Shown in pieces: positions 40,902 through 50,345 of a stretch of DNA of 53,102 nt (its first letter is position 1; every line of letters starts with the position of its first letter). This stretch comes from Blastocatellia bacterium (GTDB lineage: Bacteria > Acidobacteriota > Blastocatellia > HR10 > J050). The stretch spans positions 1-53,102 of the forward strand of contig JANWZE010000102.1 of the NCBI GenBank assembly GCA_025054955.1. The letters run 5' to 3'. The notes beneath the pieces are model-generated. The model did no database searches and was not told the origin of the DNA. It saw nothing but the letters and a program-made list of their open reading frames with translations. A program made the position numbers and the translations under genes.

Positions 40902-43646
40902 ATGATGAAGCGAGAAAATGGCCAACGGCGTAGAGTAACTGATTTCTTGATAACTCTTGCCATCGTGCTTGCTTTGTTCGAGTCGGTGAGTGGCCAACCA
41001 AGCGGTGAAATTCGTGGGCAGATCACCGACCCGACCGGCGCTGCATTATCAGGGGCATTGGTCTCCGTCAAGAACCTCGCTACTGAGTTAGAACAAGAGG
41101 CGATCACCGATAGTGCTGGCCGATTTGTTTTTGGCGGGATTTCGATTGGCATCTATCGCGTCAAGGTTCAGCTGACAGGCTTTTCTGACGCGGCGCGGAC
41201 CGTGACGTTGGCTGAGCCTGGCGAGGTGCTCGAAGTGAATTTTGAGATCGCGCCGGGCAGTATTGCTGAGACAGTGACGGTGACGGCCAGTCGTGGTGAG
41301 CGCGATGTGCTGGAGGTGCCGGTTCGCGCTTCTGTGCAATTGGAGGAGATCATTCATCGTGAGAATCCGGCGACCACCGGAGATGTTTTATTGAGCTTGC
41401 CCAGTTTGACGCCGGTCAACAGTGGTCCGTACTTGGTGCGGCCGCGCCTACGCGGTTTGGATTCGACGCGCCTTGTGTTGATGGTTGATGGCGAGCGGCT
41501 GAACACCGCGCGGGTGGCCACCGACCGCGCAGGCCCAGAATTAGGGCTGGTTGATCCAAGTCAGGTCCAGTCCATCGAGGTCGTGCATGGGGCTGGCTCG
41601 GCGCTGTATGGCACGGATGCGCTCTCAGGAACAATCAACGTGATTACGGATATGCCTGAGCCGACCGACCGACGGTTCAGAGTTGGTGGGAGCTTTAACG
41701 GCTTTTTCAGTTCCAATGAGATTGCGCGGCGGGGCACGGGCAAACTGGACATCGCCGGTCGCAAGTTCGCTGTCAGAACCTCTCTGATGTTGGAGCGGTT
41801 TCCCAACTACAACGCGGGGCGACCGTACGGTGAGTCTTCTGTGCCTGTCATTCAGCCGGTCACGGTCTTTAGCGACACGGCAACCACGAATCCGGCGGTG
41901 CTTGTTCCTCCGCCGGGGCGGGTCATTCAGCAGATCCTGCTCGGAATTGCTCCAGACCCGTTCAATGCGCCGTTTACGCGCACGAGCTCAGAAATTCCTA
42001 ACTCGCAGTCGCACGGCAGCAATCTCAGCCTGACGGGGCGCATCTTTCCTGCGACAGGTCACTCGATTCGACTGCGGTTAACCCAGCGTCGCACGTCATT
42101 CATCGGGTTCCCAGACTTCAAGCAGCCGACCTTTTTCCAGGTCATCAATCTTCCGTTTAGCGATTTGGACAAGGCGAGCCTGCGGTATGACGGGTCTGGT
42201 TTTTCGTCGTGGTTGACGCGAATTTCTGGTGGCGGTTACTGGCAGGATCAAGACCGTCTGCTGCGAAATGATTTTACGGTTCTCGGCGTAAGCCCCGTTG
42301 CCGACATCCCGAATCGTGATAATCTGACGCGCGTTTCTGTTTTGAGCAATACTCGTCAGAACGTGAAATCATTCGGGTTTAATGCGAACGCTGGGTTGTT
42401 AGTGGCGGGCAAGAATGTGCTCACGGTGGGCATGGATTTCTTCCGCGATCACAGTCGAGACACGCGCACAACCATGACGCGGGTTGAAATCATTGGGCAG
42501 GGCGACCGCGTGACAAGGCGAGCGCGGCTTTTCTCAACGCCGAGCGTCATTGTTCCCAGCGCGATCAGTCAACCGCAGCGCGTGCCGATTGCCAGGTTTC
42601 GTAACGCTGCCTTTTTTGTCGAGGATGAGCTGGAGGTCAACCGTTGGTTGCGACTGCTGGGCAGTTTCCGTGTGGATCGCATCAAGGTGGAAACCCTCCC
42701 GACTGTCGGATACGTTCCGCGCATCCCCAACGCAGACCCGCCGTTTGATCCGGAGACGTTTCCTGCTGCCGGGGGGGATACGATCAGCAGAACGGCATAC
42801 ACCGGCAATTTTGGTTTTGTCCTTCGGCCGCGCGATGTGCTCAGCGTGACAGCCCGCATTGGCCGAAGTTTCCGTCATCCGAACCTCGAAGAACTATTGT
42901 TTTATGGGCCTGCCACCATTGGGGCAATCGTGCCGAATCTGAAGGTCAAGCCGGAGCAGGGCGTCAATCTGGACATTGGGGCGAAGCTGCGCACGGCGCG
43001 GCTGGCCGGCGAGTTCACCTACTTCAACAACACGTTCACCAACTTCATCTCGACTGAAATTGTCACGGTCGCCAAGGATGACGCCGAGTTTGCCAATGGA
43101 AGCCCGATTTCGCAAGCTGGCAACTTCCTATCCAGGCTCCGCATTCAAGGCATCGAGGCGAATCTGGAGCTGCCTATATCCTATCGCACCACGGTCTTCA
43201 CCTGGTTTGGGAATTTGCATTACTTGCATGGTGAAATCCTGCGCGGCAAGACGGCTCTGAGGACAACATCGGGCATTCGCGAAGTGGACATTGACGGCGC
43301 GCCAGCGGACAACATTTCTCCGTTCAAGTCGGTGCTCGGCGTGCGCTGGAATGACGGCCCGTTCCGCTACTGGTGGGAGTATAACGTTCGTATTCAGACG
43401 CGCGTGAATCGGGTTTCGCCGTTCATCCTGGAGTCTCCGTTTTTGATCCCGCAAGACCTATTCGGTTTGTATGGATTCAGCGTTCACACGGCGCGGGCCG
43501 GATATAACTTCAATCGCGAGCGGTACACATTAAGCCTCTCGGTCGCGCTCGAAAATCTTGGGAATAAATTTTATCGCGAGCACTTTCAGTTTGCGCCGGC
43601 GCGCGGCCGTAGTTTGACGATCGGAGTAAATTACCGGTTTTTCTAA
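40902..43646 (+). CDS. TonB-dependent outer-membrane receptor 1
   Basis: 914 residues from MMKRENGQRRRVTDF. A signal peptide (cleavage near SVSGQ) is followed by a carboxypeptidase-regulatory-like domain (about 30-120: IRGQITDPTGAALSGALVSV, SAGRFVFGGISIGIYRVKV) and a plug domain with VRPRLRGLDSTRLVLMVDGE and VHGAGSALYGTDALSGTINV. The rest is a 22-strand barrel ending in aromatic Phe (NYRFF). This is the SusC/CirA-like arrangement common in Acidobacteriota. The ligand is unknown. The paralogue at 47535 shares the plug motifs almost word for word. Confidence 0.94.
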   Translation: MMKRENGQRRRVTDFLITLAIVLALFESVSGQPSGEIRGQITDPTGAALSGALVSVKNLATELEQEAITDSAGRFVFGGISIGIYRVKVQLTGFSDAARTVTLAEPGEVLEVNFEIAPGSIAETVTVTASRGERDVLEVPVRASVQLEEIIHRENPATTGDVLLSLPSLTPVNSGPYLVRPRLRGLDSTRLVLMVDGERLNTARVATDRAGPELGLVDPSQVQSIEVVHGAGSALYGTDALSGTINVITDMPEPTDRRFRVGGSFNGFFSSNEIARRGTGKLDIAGRKFAVRTSLMLERFPNYNAGRPYGESSVPVIQPVTVFSDTATTNPAVLVPPPGRVIQQILLGIAPDPFNAPFTRTSSEIPNSQSHGSNLSLTGRIFPATGHSIRLRLTQRRTSFIGFPDFKQPTFFQVINLPFSDLDKASLRYDGSGFSSWLTRISGGGYWQDQDRLLRNDFTVLGVSPVADIPNRDNLTRVSVLSNTRQNVKSFGFNANAGLLVAGKNVLTVGMDFFRDHSRDTRTTMTRVEIIGQGDRVTRRARLFSTPSVIVPSAISQPQRVPIARFRNAAFFVEDELEVNRWLRLLGSFRVDRIKVETLPTVGYVPRIPNADPPFDPETFPAAGGDTISRTAYTGNFGFVLRPRDVLSVTARIGRSFRHPNLEELLFYGPATIGAIVPNLKVKPEQGVNLDIGAKLRTARLAGEFTYFNNTFTNFISTEIVTVAKDDAEFANGSPISQAGNFLSRLRIQGIEANLELPISYRTTVFTWFGNLHYLHGEILRGKTALRTTSGIREVDIDGAPADNISPFKSVLGVRWNDGPFRYWWEYNVRIQTRVNRVSPFILESPFLIPQDLFGLYGFSVHTARAGYNFNRERYTLSLSVALENLGNKFYREHFQFAPARGRSLTIGVNYRFF

Positions 43647-43692
43647 GAATTTTCTAAGACGTGGACCGTTGTCCACTATCGAGGGTGTAAAG

Positions 43693-45201
43693 ATGTTACG
43701 AGCAAAGTCCTCAATGTCGCGAGCAAACCCATTCCAGAGAAATCCCAAGCACGAAATCCGAAATCCCAAATGTTTCGGATTTCGGATTTGGGATTTCGGA
43801 TTTCCCCTGGCAGGGGCTGTAGTGGGTTTTGCGCTCTCCGTGTGTGTTGCGTTGATGGTCACGCTCATCGCCGCTGTAAGAGCTACTCAGCCGACGGAGT
43901 CGCCGATCAAGGTTGATATTGCTTCGTACTTCCCGATCGAGCTGGGTCGCACGTGGACCTATACGTGGCACGTGCAGTTTGCTGATGGGCGTAAAGAGAT
44001 GGTGATTCGAACCAGGAGCTTTGAAGGGCCTGAGCTTCTGCCCAGCGGTTATGCTTACAAGTTCATCAGCGACTTAGGCGATTACACCTACTGGTCGGTG
44101 CAGAACAAGCAGTTGCTGCTGCACGGCGTGATTGAGCCTCATCGCAATATTCGGCTGATGCTCTCGCCGCCGGTTGCAGTCTATTCGCCTGAGCAGGCGG
44201 TTGGTCGGCCTTTGTCCACGACCCGCACAACCGATGATGGCGCGGGGACACAGACGTGGACGACCACGATCGAGGGATTTGAAGACGTCGCTACCCCGAT
44301 GGGCGTTTTTAAGAACTGCTTGAAAATCCGCCTTGAGATGAGCGGTCCGACAGGGCGCACCAAAGCGGTTTACGCTTATGCAAAACAGATGGGGCTCGTC
44401 GCCTCCAGTTATCAAGCGTGGATTGGCAACCGGCAGCAGCCGGAGCTTACGGTTCAATCGGCGCTGAAACTGGCCGAGGTGGCAGGTCGCAGCGTTTCCT
44501 CGGTGGAGCAATGGGAGAAAGTCCTGGCTGCGCCGATAGTCGCCGCGGCGCCGGCCGATGATCCAGAAGCGCGCAAAGTGTTTCAACAGGCTTATGAGCG
44601 GTTATACCGCTGGCCCGCGTCGTTTGCTGGATTTCAGGCAGACTTCCTACTGAAGCGTCGAGAAGGCGATCAGCCAATGGTCGGCTCAGTGGTGGTGACG
44701 CCCGACTACAAGGTCAAGGTTCAATGCGCTGACAAGCAGGCCGCCCAGATGGTTGAACATGAAATGGTGCAGGTCGTCACGCATTTGAAGCCCAGGCCTT
44801 TCGCCTCTGAGTTTCAGGGCGCTACATTCACCTTTGGCGACCGCGATCCAAACTTGGGCGCCCGAGTGGACGTCACAGGCGGCGCCTCGCGAGCGCGGAG
44901 TTTTCGCACCAAGGATGGCGAGATTACGCAAATTGCCCACTCGTTCGGTCGGATTCGCTTTCTGGCCAATCATACCAGCTACATGAAGACGCACGAGCGG
45001 AGTTTAATTCCGACCGCTTTTAGCATTACCTACTATTCCAACGAGACGGATCAGGTGATTAGTTACACCGAGTTTCGGGACGAGTACGCGCAGGTCGGGA
45101 ACTTCTGGCTTCCGCGTCGCCGGATAAAGACTGAAACGCTGAAAGACAAGACAACGCAACTGGAGATTGAACTCACGAATCATCACGTGCACAACAAATA
45201 G
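43693..45201 (+). CDS. Exported protein with a DUF3386-like domain and an in-frame repeat
   Basis: 502 residues. Repeat A encodes about residues 13-41 (NPKHEIRNPKCFGFRIWDFG), followed by a membrane/signal helix (VVGFALSVCVALMVTLIAAV). Part 1 (about 75-260) is beta-rich: YFPIELGRTWTYTWHV, VFKNCLKIRLEMSGP. Part 2 (about 292-495) resembles cyanobacterial DUF3386: KVFQQAYERLYRWPASFAGF, LIPTAFSITYYSNET and FWLPRRRIKTET. GAGGG lies 7 bases before the ATG. Function unknown; the position between two TonB receptors suggests an envelope or uptake role. Confidence 0.72.
   Translation: MLRAKSSMSRANPFQRNPKHEIRNPKCFGFRIWDFGFPLAGAVVGFALSVCVALMVTLIAAVRATQPTESPIKVDIASYFPIELGRTWTYTWHVQFADGRKEMVIRTRSFEGPELLPSGYAYKFISDLGDYTYWSVQNKQLLLHGVIEPHRNIRLMLSPPVAVYSPEQAVGRPLSTTRTTDDGAGTQTWTTTIEGFEDVATPMGVFKNCLKIRLEMSGPTGRTKAVYAYAKQMGLVASSYQAWIGNRQQPELTVQSALKLAEVAGRSVSSVEQWEKVLAAPIVAAAPADDPEARKVFQQAYERLYRWPASFAGFQADFLLKRREGDQPMVGSVVVTPDYKVKVQCADKQAAQMVEHEMVQVVTHLKPRPFASEFQGATFTFGDRDPNLGARVDVTGGASRARSFRTKDGEITQIAHSFGRIRFLANHTSYMKTHERSLIPTAFSITYYSNETDQVISYTEFRDEYAQVGNFWLPRRRIKTETLKDKTTQLEIELTNHHVHNK
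43728..43816. repeat. Repeat A inside the DUF3386-like gene
   Basis: CATTCCAGAGAAATCC to CCCCTGGCAGGGG, centre CCAAATGTTTCGG. It lies in frame between the start codon and the signal helix. Confidence 0.85.
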
Positions 45202-45209
45202 GGAAACAG

Positions 45210-45341
45210 CCCTCTTCGAGGGAAATCCGAAATTCCAAATCCGAAATCCCAAACCCTCTTCGAGGGAAATCCGAAATCCGAATCTCGAGATCCGAAACGT
45301 TTCGAATTTCGGATTTCGTGCTTCGGATTTCCCCGCAGGGG
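45210..45341. repeat. Repeat A (one and a half units)
   Basis: Two left ends CCCTCTTCGAGGG (45210 and 45256), centre CCGAAACGTTTCGA, right end CCCCGCAGGGG. It is followed by repeats C and B up to the GntR gene. Confidence 0.85.
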
Positions 45342-45415
45342 TCACGAATCACGAGTCACGAATTCTGTGCTAATCTGCGCAATCTGTGGCTCCATTGCAT
45401 GGATCACGAGTTGAG
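45342..45415. repeat. Repeats C and B upstream of the GntR gene
   Basis: CACGAATCACGAGTCACGAA (C), CTGTGCTAATCTGCGCAATC (half of B, about 45365-45392), then GGATCACGAG (C), ending 6 bases before the ATG. Confidence 0.7.
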
Positions 45416-45417
45416 TT

Positions 45418-46179
45418 ATGCAACTGAAAAACAGAAAAGTTCCGCTCTATTATCAACTGGAAAGCATCTTGCGCGATAAGATTACCTCCGGTGAGTTGAG
45501 GCCAGGTGATCGTCTACCGACAGAAGCTCAATTGAGCCGTGAGTACGGGGTCAGTCGCATCACGGTGCGCCAGGCCTTAGCCGCGCTGGTGGACGACGGG
45601 TTGATTGAGCGCCGTCAAGGCTCTGGCACCTTTGTGTTGCAGCAAACACCATTGCGGGGCGCGACGCCATTGACGGGATTCATCGAAGACCTGATTGCGA
45701 TGGGGGTTGAAACAAGCGTCCGCGTTTTGGATGTCGAGGTGGTGGACTCAACAGCCCAGGAGGCCAGTAAGCTAGGATTGGCGCCAGGCACGCCCATCTT
45801 TCAGATCAAGCGGCTCCGGTATTATCACAACACCCCGTTTAGTTACGTCTTGATTTACCTGCCAGAGCCAATAGGACGGAAGTTGTCCATCGAAGACCTG
45901 ACCAAAGGTTCATTGCTCAAAATCCTCGAAGACAAGCAGCACGTTCAATTGGGCGAGGCGTTTCAGGTCATTAGCGCAGCGTTGGCTGATGGGCACGTTG
46001 CCAGCTTACTGGAAACGAACATCGGCGCTCCGCTGCTGTCAATTGAGCGGACTGTCTACACGCAGAAGGGCGACCCGATTCAATACGTCAAGACTTACTA
46101 TCGCAGCGATATGTACTATTACACCGTCCGATTGGCCCGTGCGCGCAAGGGCCGCGCGAGGCGCTGGGTTCATCAGTAG
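45418..46179 (+). CDS. GntR family regulator with UTRA domain
   Basis: 253 residues. N-terminal winged helix: VPLYYQLESILRDKITSGEL, RLPTEAQLSREYGVSRITVR and DDGLIERRQGSGTFV. The C-terminal UTRA ligand domain (about 80-240) has LTGFIEDLIAMG, IFQIKRLRYYHNTPFSYVLI and the typical end TVYTQKGDPIQYVKTYYRSD. A HutC/FarR-subfamily repressor released by a small ligand is expected. It probably controls the neighbouring TonB receptor or propeller genes. No operator is proven. Confidence 0.92.
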   Translation: MQLKNRKVPLYYQLESILRDKITSGELRPGDRLPTEAQLSREYGVSRITVRQALAALVDDGLIERRQGSGTFVLQQTPLRGATPLTGFIEDLIAMGVETSVRVLDVEVVDSTAQEASKLGLAPGTPIFQIKRLRYYHNTPFSYVLIYLPEPIGRKLSIEDLTKGSLLKILEDKQHVQLGEAFQVISAALADGHVASLLETNIGAPLLSIERTVYTQKGDPIQYVKTYYRSDMYYYTVRLARARKGRARRWVHQ

Positions 46180-46244
46180 GGACTCCTCCGTGAGTCCAGG
46201 AACGTCGCCCGAAGGGCCGCGCGAGGCGCTGCGCTCTGTGCCAG

Positions 46245-46290
46245 GGCAAAGCGGCGTCGCGCCCTGCGGGCTTGCCGCCGCACTCCAAAT
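46245..46290 (+). repeat. Repeat E, copy 1
   Basis: AAAGCGGCGTCGCGCCCTGC, GGGCTTGCCGCCGCACTCCA. It matches the reverse complement of about 52829-52869. Intergenic, with a self-complementary GGCG...CGCC pattern. Confidence 0.65.
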
Positions 46291-46337
46291 GTTTGGTTTT
46301 TCACTCTAATCCATTCACTCTTTATGGAGGGCTTGTC

Positions 46338-47393
46338 ATGAAGCAGTCTCGCATTTCCGTGGTCTGTGGTCTGTGGTCCGTGGTCCGACAGCTCATGTTC
46401 GTCCCGTCTGTGTTAATCTGTGCAATCTGTGGCTTCGTTTGGTGGGTCAGCCTCGCTGACCTGCGAGTTGCTCATATATCTGGGCAGCAGTCTTCTGATC
46501 CGCGCGAGCTGCCGGTGCGCAAGGTCGGTAATTTCGCTTCTGCTGCTGAGGCCTACTTCTCACCGGATGGAAAGCAGTTGATTGTCACCGCGCGGATGCC
46601 TGATCATCCCAACCACAACGTCTACATCCTGAACATTGATGGAACCAACGTGCGCCGCATTACTGACAAGGGCCACGATGCCTGCACCTATTTCTTCCCG
46701 GATGGCAAGCACATCTTATTCTCGTCTGACCGCGACGCAGACACGTTGCCGCCGGGCAACTACGCCGATAGCGCCAATTATCCTGCCGGCTCGGAAGTCT
46801 ATGTTGCGAAGATTGATGGAAGCGGCATTCGCCGGCTCACTTTCAACACGGCCTATGAAGCCGAAACGTCGGTTTCGCCCAACGGCAAGTGGATTCTCTA
46901 CACGTCGAACCAGGACGGCAATCTGGAACTGTACCGCATGACCCCGGATGGCAAGAAAAAGGTCCGCATCACACGAACGCCGGAGCTGCAAGAAGGCGGG
47001 GCTTTCTACATGCCTGATGGAAAGCGCATCGTTTTTCGCGCCTGGAAAAAGGGGGAAGAAGCCAACAAAAGTCGGGTCTCGCAGCTCTACCTGATCAACG
47101 ACGATGGCACAGGACTGCAACAGTTGACCGACACGCAGGAGTTTAATTGGTCGCCCTATCCCTCACCCGACGGCACGCGCATTGTGTTTGCGCATCGCGG
47201 CACGGGCGATTTTGAAGTTTACATGTTGAATCTGAAAACAAAGAAAACCACCCGCCTCACCTATCACCCGGCGTTTGACTCTTATCCGGTCTTCTCTCCG
47301 GATGGGAAGACGCTGGCCTTTACCTCAAGTCGTGAAGGCGCGCCTGCTATCTATCTGATGGACCTCACACCGGTGCTGGAACAGGACAAATGA
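46338..47393 (+). CDS. TolB-like beta-propeller protein with repeat-derived signal anchor
   Basis: 351 residues from MKQSRISVVCGLWSVV (GGAGGG 6 bases upstream). The N-terminal hydrophobic segment (SVVCGLWSVV and PSVLICAICGFVWWVSLA) is encoded by repeats C and B, not by ordinary coding sequence. Then PD40 propeller blades follow: EAYFSPDGKQLIVTARM, YFFPDGKHILFSSD, SVSPNGKWILYTSNQDG, FYMPDGKRIVFRAW, YPSPDGTRIVFAHRGTGDFE and FSPDGKTLAFTSSREG. It may bind proteins or oligosaccharides in the periplasm; the function is not known. Its operon partner is probably the TonB receptor that follows. Confidence 0.87.
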   Translation: MKQSRISVVCGLWSVVRQLMFVPSVLICAICGFVWWVSLADLRVAHISGQQSSDPRELPVRKVGNFASAAEAYFSPDGKQLIVTARMPDHPNHNVYILNIDGTNVRRITDKGHDACTYFFPDGKHILFSSDRDADTLPPGNYADSANYPAGSEVYVAKIDGSGIRRLTFNTAYEAETSVSPNGKWILYTSNQDGNLELYRMTPDGKKKVRITRTPELQEGGAFYMPDGKRIVFRAWKKGEEANKSRVSQLYLINDDGTGLQQLTDTQEFNWSPYPSPDGTRIVFAHRGTGDFEVYMLNLKTKKTTRLTYHPAFDSYPVFSPDGKTLAFTSSREGAPAIYLMDLTPVLEQDK

Positions 47394-47401
47394 GACGGCA
47401 G

Positions 47402-47518
47402 CCCTCTTCCAGGGAAATCCCCAATCCGAATCTCTAAATCCGAAACGTTTCGGATTTCGTGCTTCGGATTTCCCCGGCGGGGGCTTGGGATTTCGTGCTT
47501 CGGATTTCCCCGCAGGGG
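47402..47518. repeat. Repeat A with a second right arm
   Basis: CCCTCTTCCAGGG, centre CCGAAACGTTTCGG, right ends CCCCGGCGGGGG and CCCCGCAGGGG (the last arm GATTTCGTGCTTCGGATTTC is repeated). Confidence 0.85.
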
Positions 47519-47534
47519 TTTTTGGAGTTTGTCT

Positions 47535-50207
47535 ATGAAACAGCTACGCCTCGCTGTTTGGTACTCTCTGCTAGTGGTATTGCTCTGTCCGTTATGCGCG
47601 GTTGCGCAGCCGAGTGGGCAGATATACGGGCGACTGGTAGACCCCAATGGAGCGGCCGTCGTAGGTGCCACGGTCACTCTGCAAAACATCGCCACTGGAG
47701 CAGTCATAGAGGCATTCTCTGATGCTGCGGGCCGCTACGAATTCACTGGCGTTGTCATTGGTATTTATCGCGTTCGCGTCAAAGCTGTGGGATTTTCAGA
47801 AGTCAGTCGGCAGGTGGAAATAAGCGAACCAGGTGAATCGTCGGAGGTCAATTTTGATCTGTATGCTGGCCGACTAACCGAAGAAGTCACCGTGACGGCC
47901 ACACGCGGCGAACGAGACGCATTGAGCGTGCCCGTGCGCACCGAGACGCTCGATGAAACCGTCTTAGCACGGCAAAACGTCGCCGGCACGGGCGATGCGT
48001 TGTTGAACATACCGAATCTGACGCCGGTCAATAGCGGCCCATATCTAGTGCGACCGCGCCTGCGAGGATTTGATTCGACGCGCCTGCTTATATTGGTGGA
48101 TGGTGAGCGATTGAACAACTCGCGCACATCCACCGGCGCAGCCGGCGTGGAAGTCGGCCTTATTGATCCAAGCTTGATTGAGACGGTCGAGATCGTGCAT
48201 GGCGCCGGCTCAGCCTTGTACGGCACGGATGCGTTGTCTGGCACTATCAACATCCTGACGCAGTCACCCCAGCCGATCAAGGATGGCTTCCGTGTGGGAG
48301 GCAGTTTCACCGGCTATTACAGCAGCAACGAGCCGGGCCGACGTGGCACAGCCCGATTGGATGTTGCAGGACGGCGGTTCGCCACGCGACTGTCTGGCAT
48401 GCTCGAACGGTTTGCCAATTATCATGCGGGACGCCCATTCAACGAGTCAAACATCCCGCTGATTCAGGCTGGCACTATTCGCCACGTGACCTATGGCCCA
48501 ATTCCCGATAACTTCAACGAGCCATTTGTCAGAACCAGCTCGGAGATTCCTAACTCGCAGGTTCATGGCAACAGCCTGAATGCAGTCAGCCGGTTCTTCT
48601 TTTCCGAGCGGCAGTCACTGAAGGCGACGTGGCTGCGGCGTCGCGCTCTTGATATTGGCTTTCCCGATTTTACGCCGCCGTATTTCTTCCAGAATATTCG
48701 GCTGCCCATCAGCAAGCTCGATAAAGCCAGCATGCGTTACGAAGTGACCGGACTGGCGCCATGGTTCAGTCGGTTAGCTGCCGGCGGCTACTGGCAGCAT
48801 CAAGATCGGCAGTTGGCCACCGACTTTTTCGTGCTGTCGCGCAGCGAGCCGCGGCCGGGCGACCCACCGTTTGACACGCTCACGCGCGTGGACATTGCCA
48901 GCGATACAGGGCAAAACGTCAAAAGCTGGGGCTATGATATACAGGCTAATTTTCTGCTCGGCACAAAGAACCTGCTGACAGCCGGCTCCAGCCTCTTTTA
49001 CGATCACAGCAAGGACTTTCGTCAGGTTATTGTAGACGTCACGCAACTGGGCTTGCTGACCCGGCCGCCGCGTCCTGTTCGGTTTATCTCGTTGCCGGCG
49101 GCGATTGTCCGCGGCGCGGCCAGTTTCGAGCAGCGCGTGCCGATCTCAAATTTCCAGAACCTCGCCTTCTTCGTTCAAGACGAACATGAGCTGAGCGCCG
49201 CGCTTCGTGTGATTGGCAGCCTGCGGGTAGATCGCTTCGACATTGATTCGCGCCAGACCCCCAACTACAATCCTCGCCCGCGCCGATTGGGATGCGCGCG
49301 CCCGCCTGTTGATCCTGGGACCGTTCCACCCATTGAAGGCATCCGGTTCACTCGAACGACTGTCACAGGCGATGGTGGCGTCGTCTACCGCGTGAAGCCA
49401 TCTGTCAGTTTGACGGCGCGAGTAGGTCGCAGCTATCGCCACCCGAATCTGTCGGAGCTCTTCTTCTCCGGGCCGGCTGAAGCTGGCACGCTCGTGCCCA
49501 ACATTGATCTCCGGCCGGAGACGGGCATCAACGTTGACGTGGGAGCCAAAGTGCGGCTGCCTCGGTTCAGCGGCTCGCTGACCTACTTCCATAATCGCTA
49601 TCGTGACTTTCTCTCCCGTCAACCTGTGGCGGCCTGCCGACCCGAAGATATTCAAGACCCGGCCGACGCTGATCTGGTGGGCACGATTTATCAAGCGCTG
49701 AACTTTTCTCGCGTGCGCATCCAGGGCGTAGAGGCCAGCAGCGAGCTGCCCTTTGAGGCGGTTTCGTCGTTTTTCTCGCTGTTTGTTGACTTCAGCTATT
49801 TGCATGGCGTGGTGATTGAAGGGCAGAACCCGCTGGCCCAAACCCGGCTTGAAAATGCGCCAGCCAACAATATCACCCCTGCCAAGTTCGTTGGCGGCTT
49901 GCGATGGAATGATCGCTCTGGCCGGCTGTGGGGTGAGTATTCGTTTCGCTCCCAATTGCATGTTCATCGTGTCTCACCGATCCTGTTTACCTCTCCGCTG
50001 TTGCAAGCGCCCGATCTATGGAACCTCAACGGTTTCACCATTCACACGGTGCGAGCTGGTGTAGAGCTGATTGAGCGCGAACGATCTCGCGTCAGTGTGA
50101 CGCTTGCGATGGAGAACCTTGGCAACAAGTTTTACCGTGAACAGTTTCAGTATGCCCCGGCCCGTGGTCGCAGTTTCACGCTTGGTCTCACACTCAAGTA
50201 TTTTTAA
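47535..50207 (+). CDS. TonB-dependent outer-membrane receptor 2
   Basis: 890 residues from MKQLRLAVWYSLLVVLL, GGAG seven bases upstream. Signal peptide (cleavage near CAVAQ), regulatory-like domain (QIYGRLVDPNGAAVVGATVT), plug (TPVNSGPYLVRPRLRGFDST, VHGAGSALYGTDALSGTINI) and a barrel ending in LTLKYF. It is a clear paralogue of the receptor at 40902: plug and final strands (ENLGNKFYREQFQYAPARGR) are nearly the same, while the barrel loops differ, which suggests related but different ligands or partners. A loop with CARPPVDPG and CRPEDIQD has two cysteines likely to pair. Confidence 0.93.
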   Translation: MKQLRLAVWYSLLVVLLCPLCAVAQPSGQIYGRLVDPNGAAVVGATVTLQNIATGAVIEAFSDAAGRYEFTGVVIGIYRVRVKAVGFSEVSRQVEISEPGESSEVNFDLYAGRLTEEVTVTATRGERDALSVPVRTETLDETVLARQNVAGTGDALLNIPNLTPVNSGPYLVRPRLRGFDSTRLLILVDGERLNNSRTSTGAAGVEVGLIDPSLIETVEIVHGAGSALYGTDALSGTINILTQSPQPIKDGFRVGGSFTGYYSSNEPGRRGTARLDVAGRRFATRLSGMLERFANYHAGRPFNESNIPLIQAGTIRHVTYGPIPDNFNEPFVRTSSEIPNSQVHGNSLNAVSRFFFSERQSLKATWLRRRALDIGFPDFTPPYFFQNIRLPISKLDKASMRYEVTGLAPWFSRLAAGGYWQHQDRQLATDFFVLSRSEPRPGDPPFDTLTRVDIASDTGQNVKSWGYDIQANFLLGTKNLLTAGSSLFYDHSKDFRQVIVDVTQLGLLTRPPRPVRFISLPAAIVRGAASFEQRVPISNFQNLAFFVQDEHELSAALRVIGSLRVDRFDIDSRQTPNYNPRPRRLGCARPPVDPGTVPPIEGIRFTRTTVTGDGGVVYRVKPSVSLTARVGRSYRHPNLSELFFSGPAEAGTLVPNIDLRPETGINVDVGAKVRLPRFSGSLTYFHNRYRDFLSRQPVAACRPEDIQDPADADLVGTIYQALNFSRVRIQGVEASSELPFEAVSSFFSLFVDFSYLHGVVIEGQNPLAQTRLENAPANNITPAKFVGGLRWNDRSGRLWGEYSFRSQLHVHRVSPILFTSPLLQAPDLWNLNGFTIHTVRAGVELIERERSRVSVTLAMENLGNKFYREQFQYAPARGRSFTLGLTLKYF

Positions 50208-50218
50208 GCGCGCGGCGT

Positions 50219-50305
50219 CCCTATGGGGAAATCCGAAATCCGAATATCTAACTCCGAAACGTTTCGGATTTCGGATTTGGGATTTCCGATTTCCCTCGAA
50301 GAGGG
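50219..50305. repeat. Repeat A after TonB receptor 2
   Basis: CCCTATGGGGAAATCC to CCCTCGAAGAGGG, centre CCGAAACGTTTCGG. Confidence 0.85.
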
Positions 50306-50345
50306 CTTCGGATTTCAATTAACAACACTGTGAAGGAGGAAAAAT

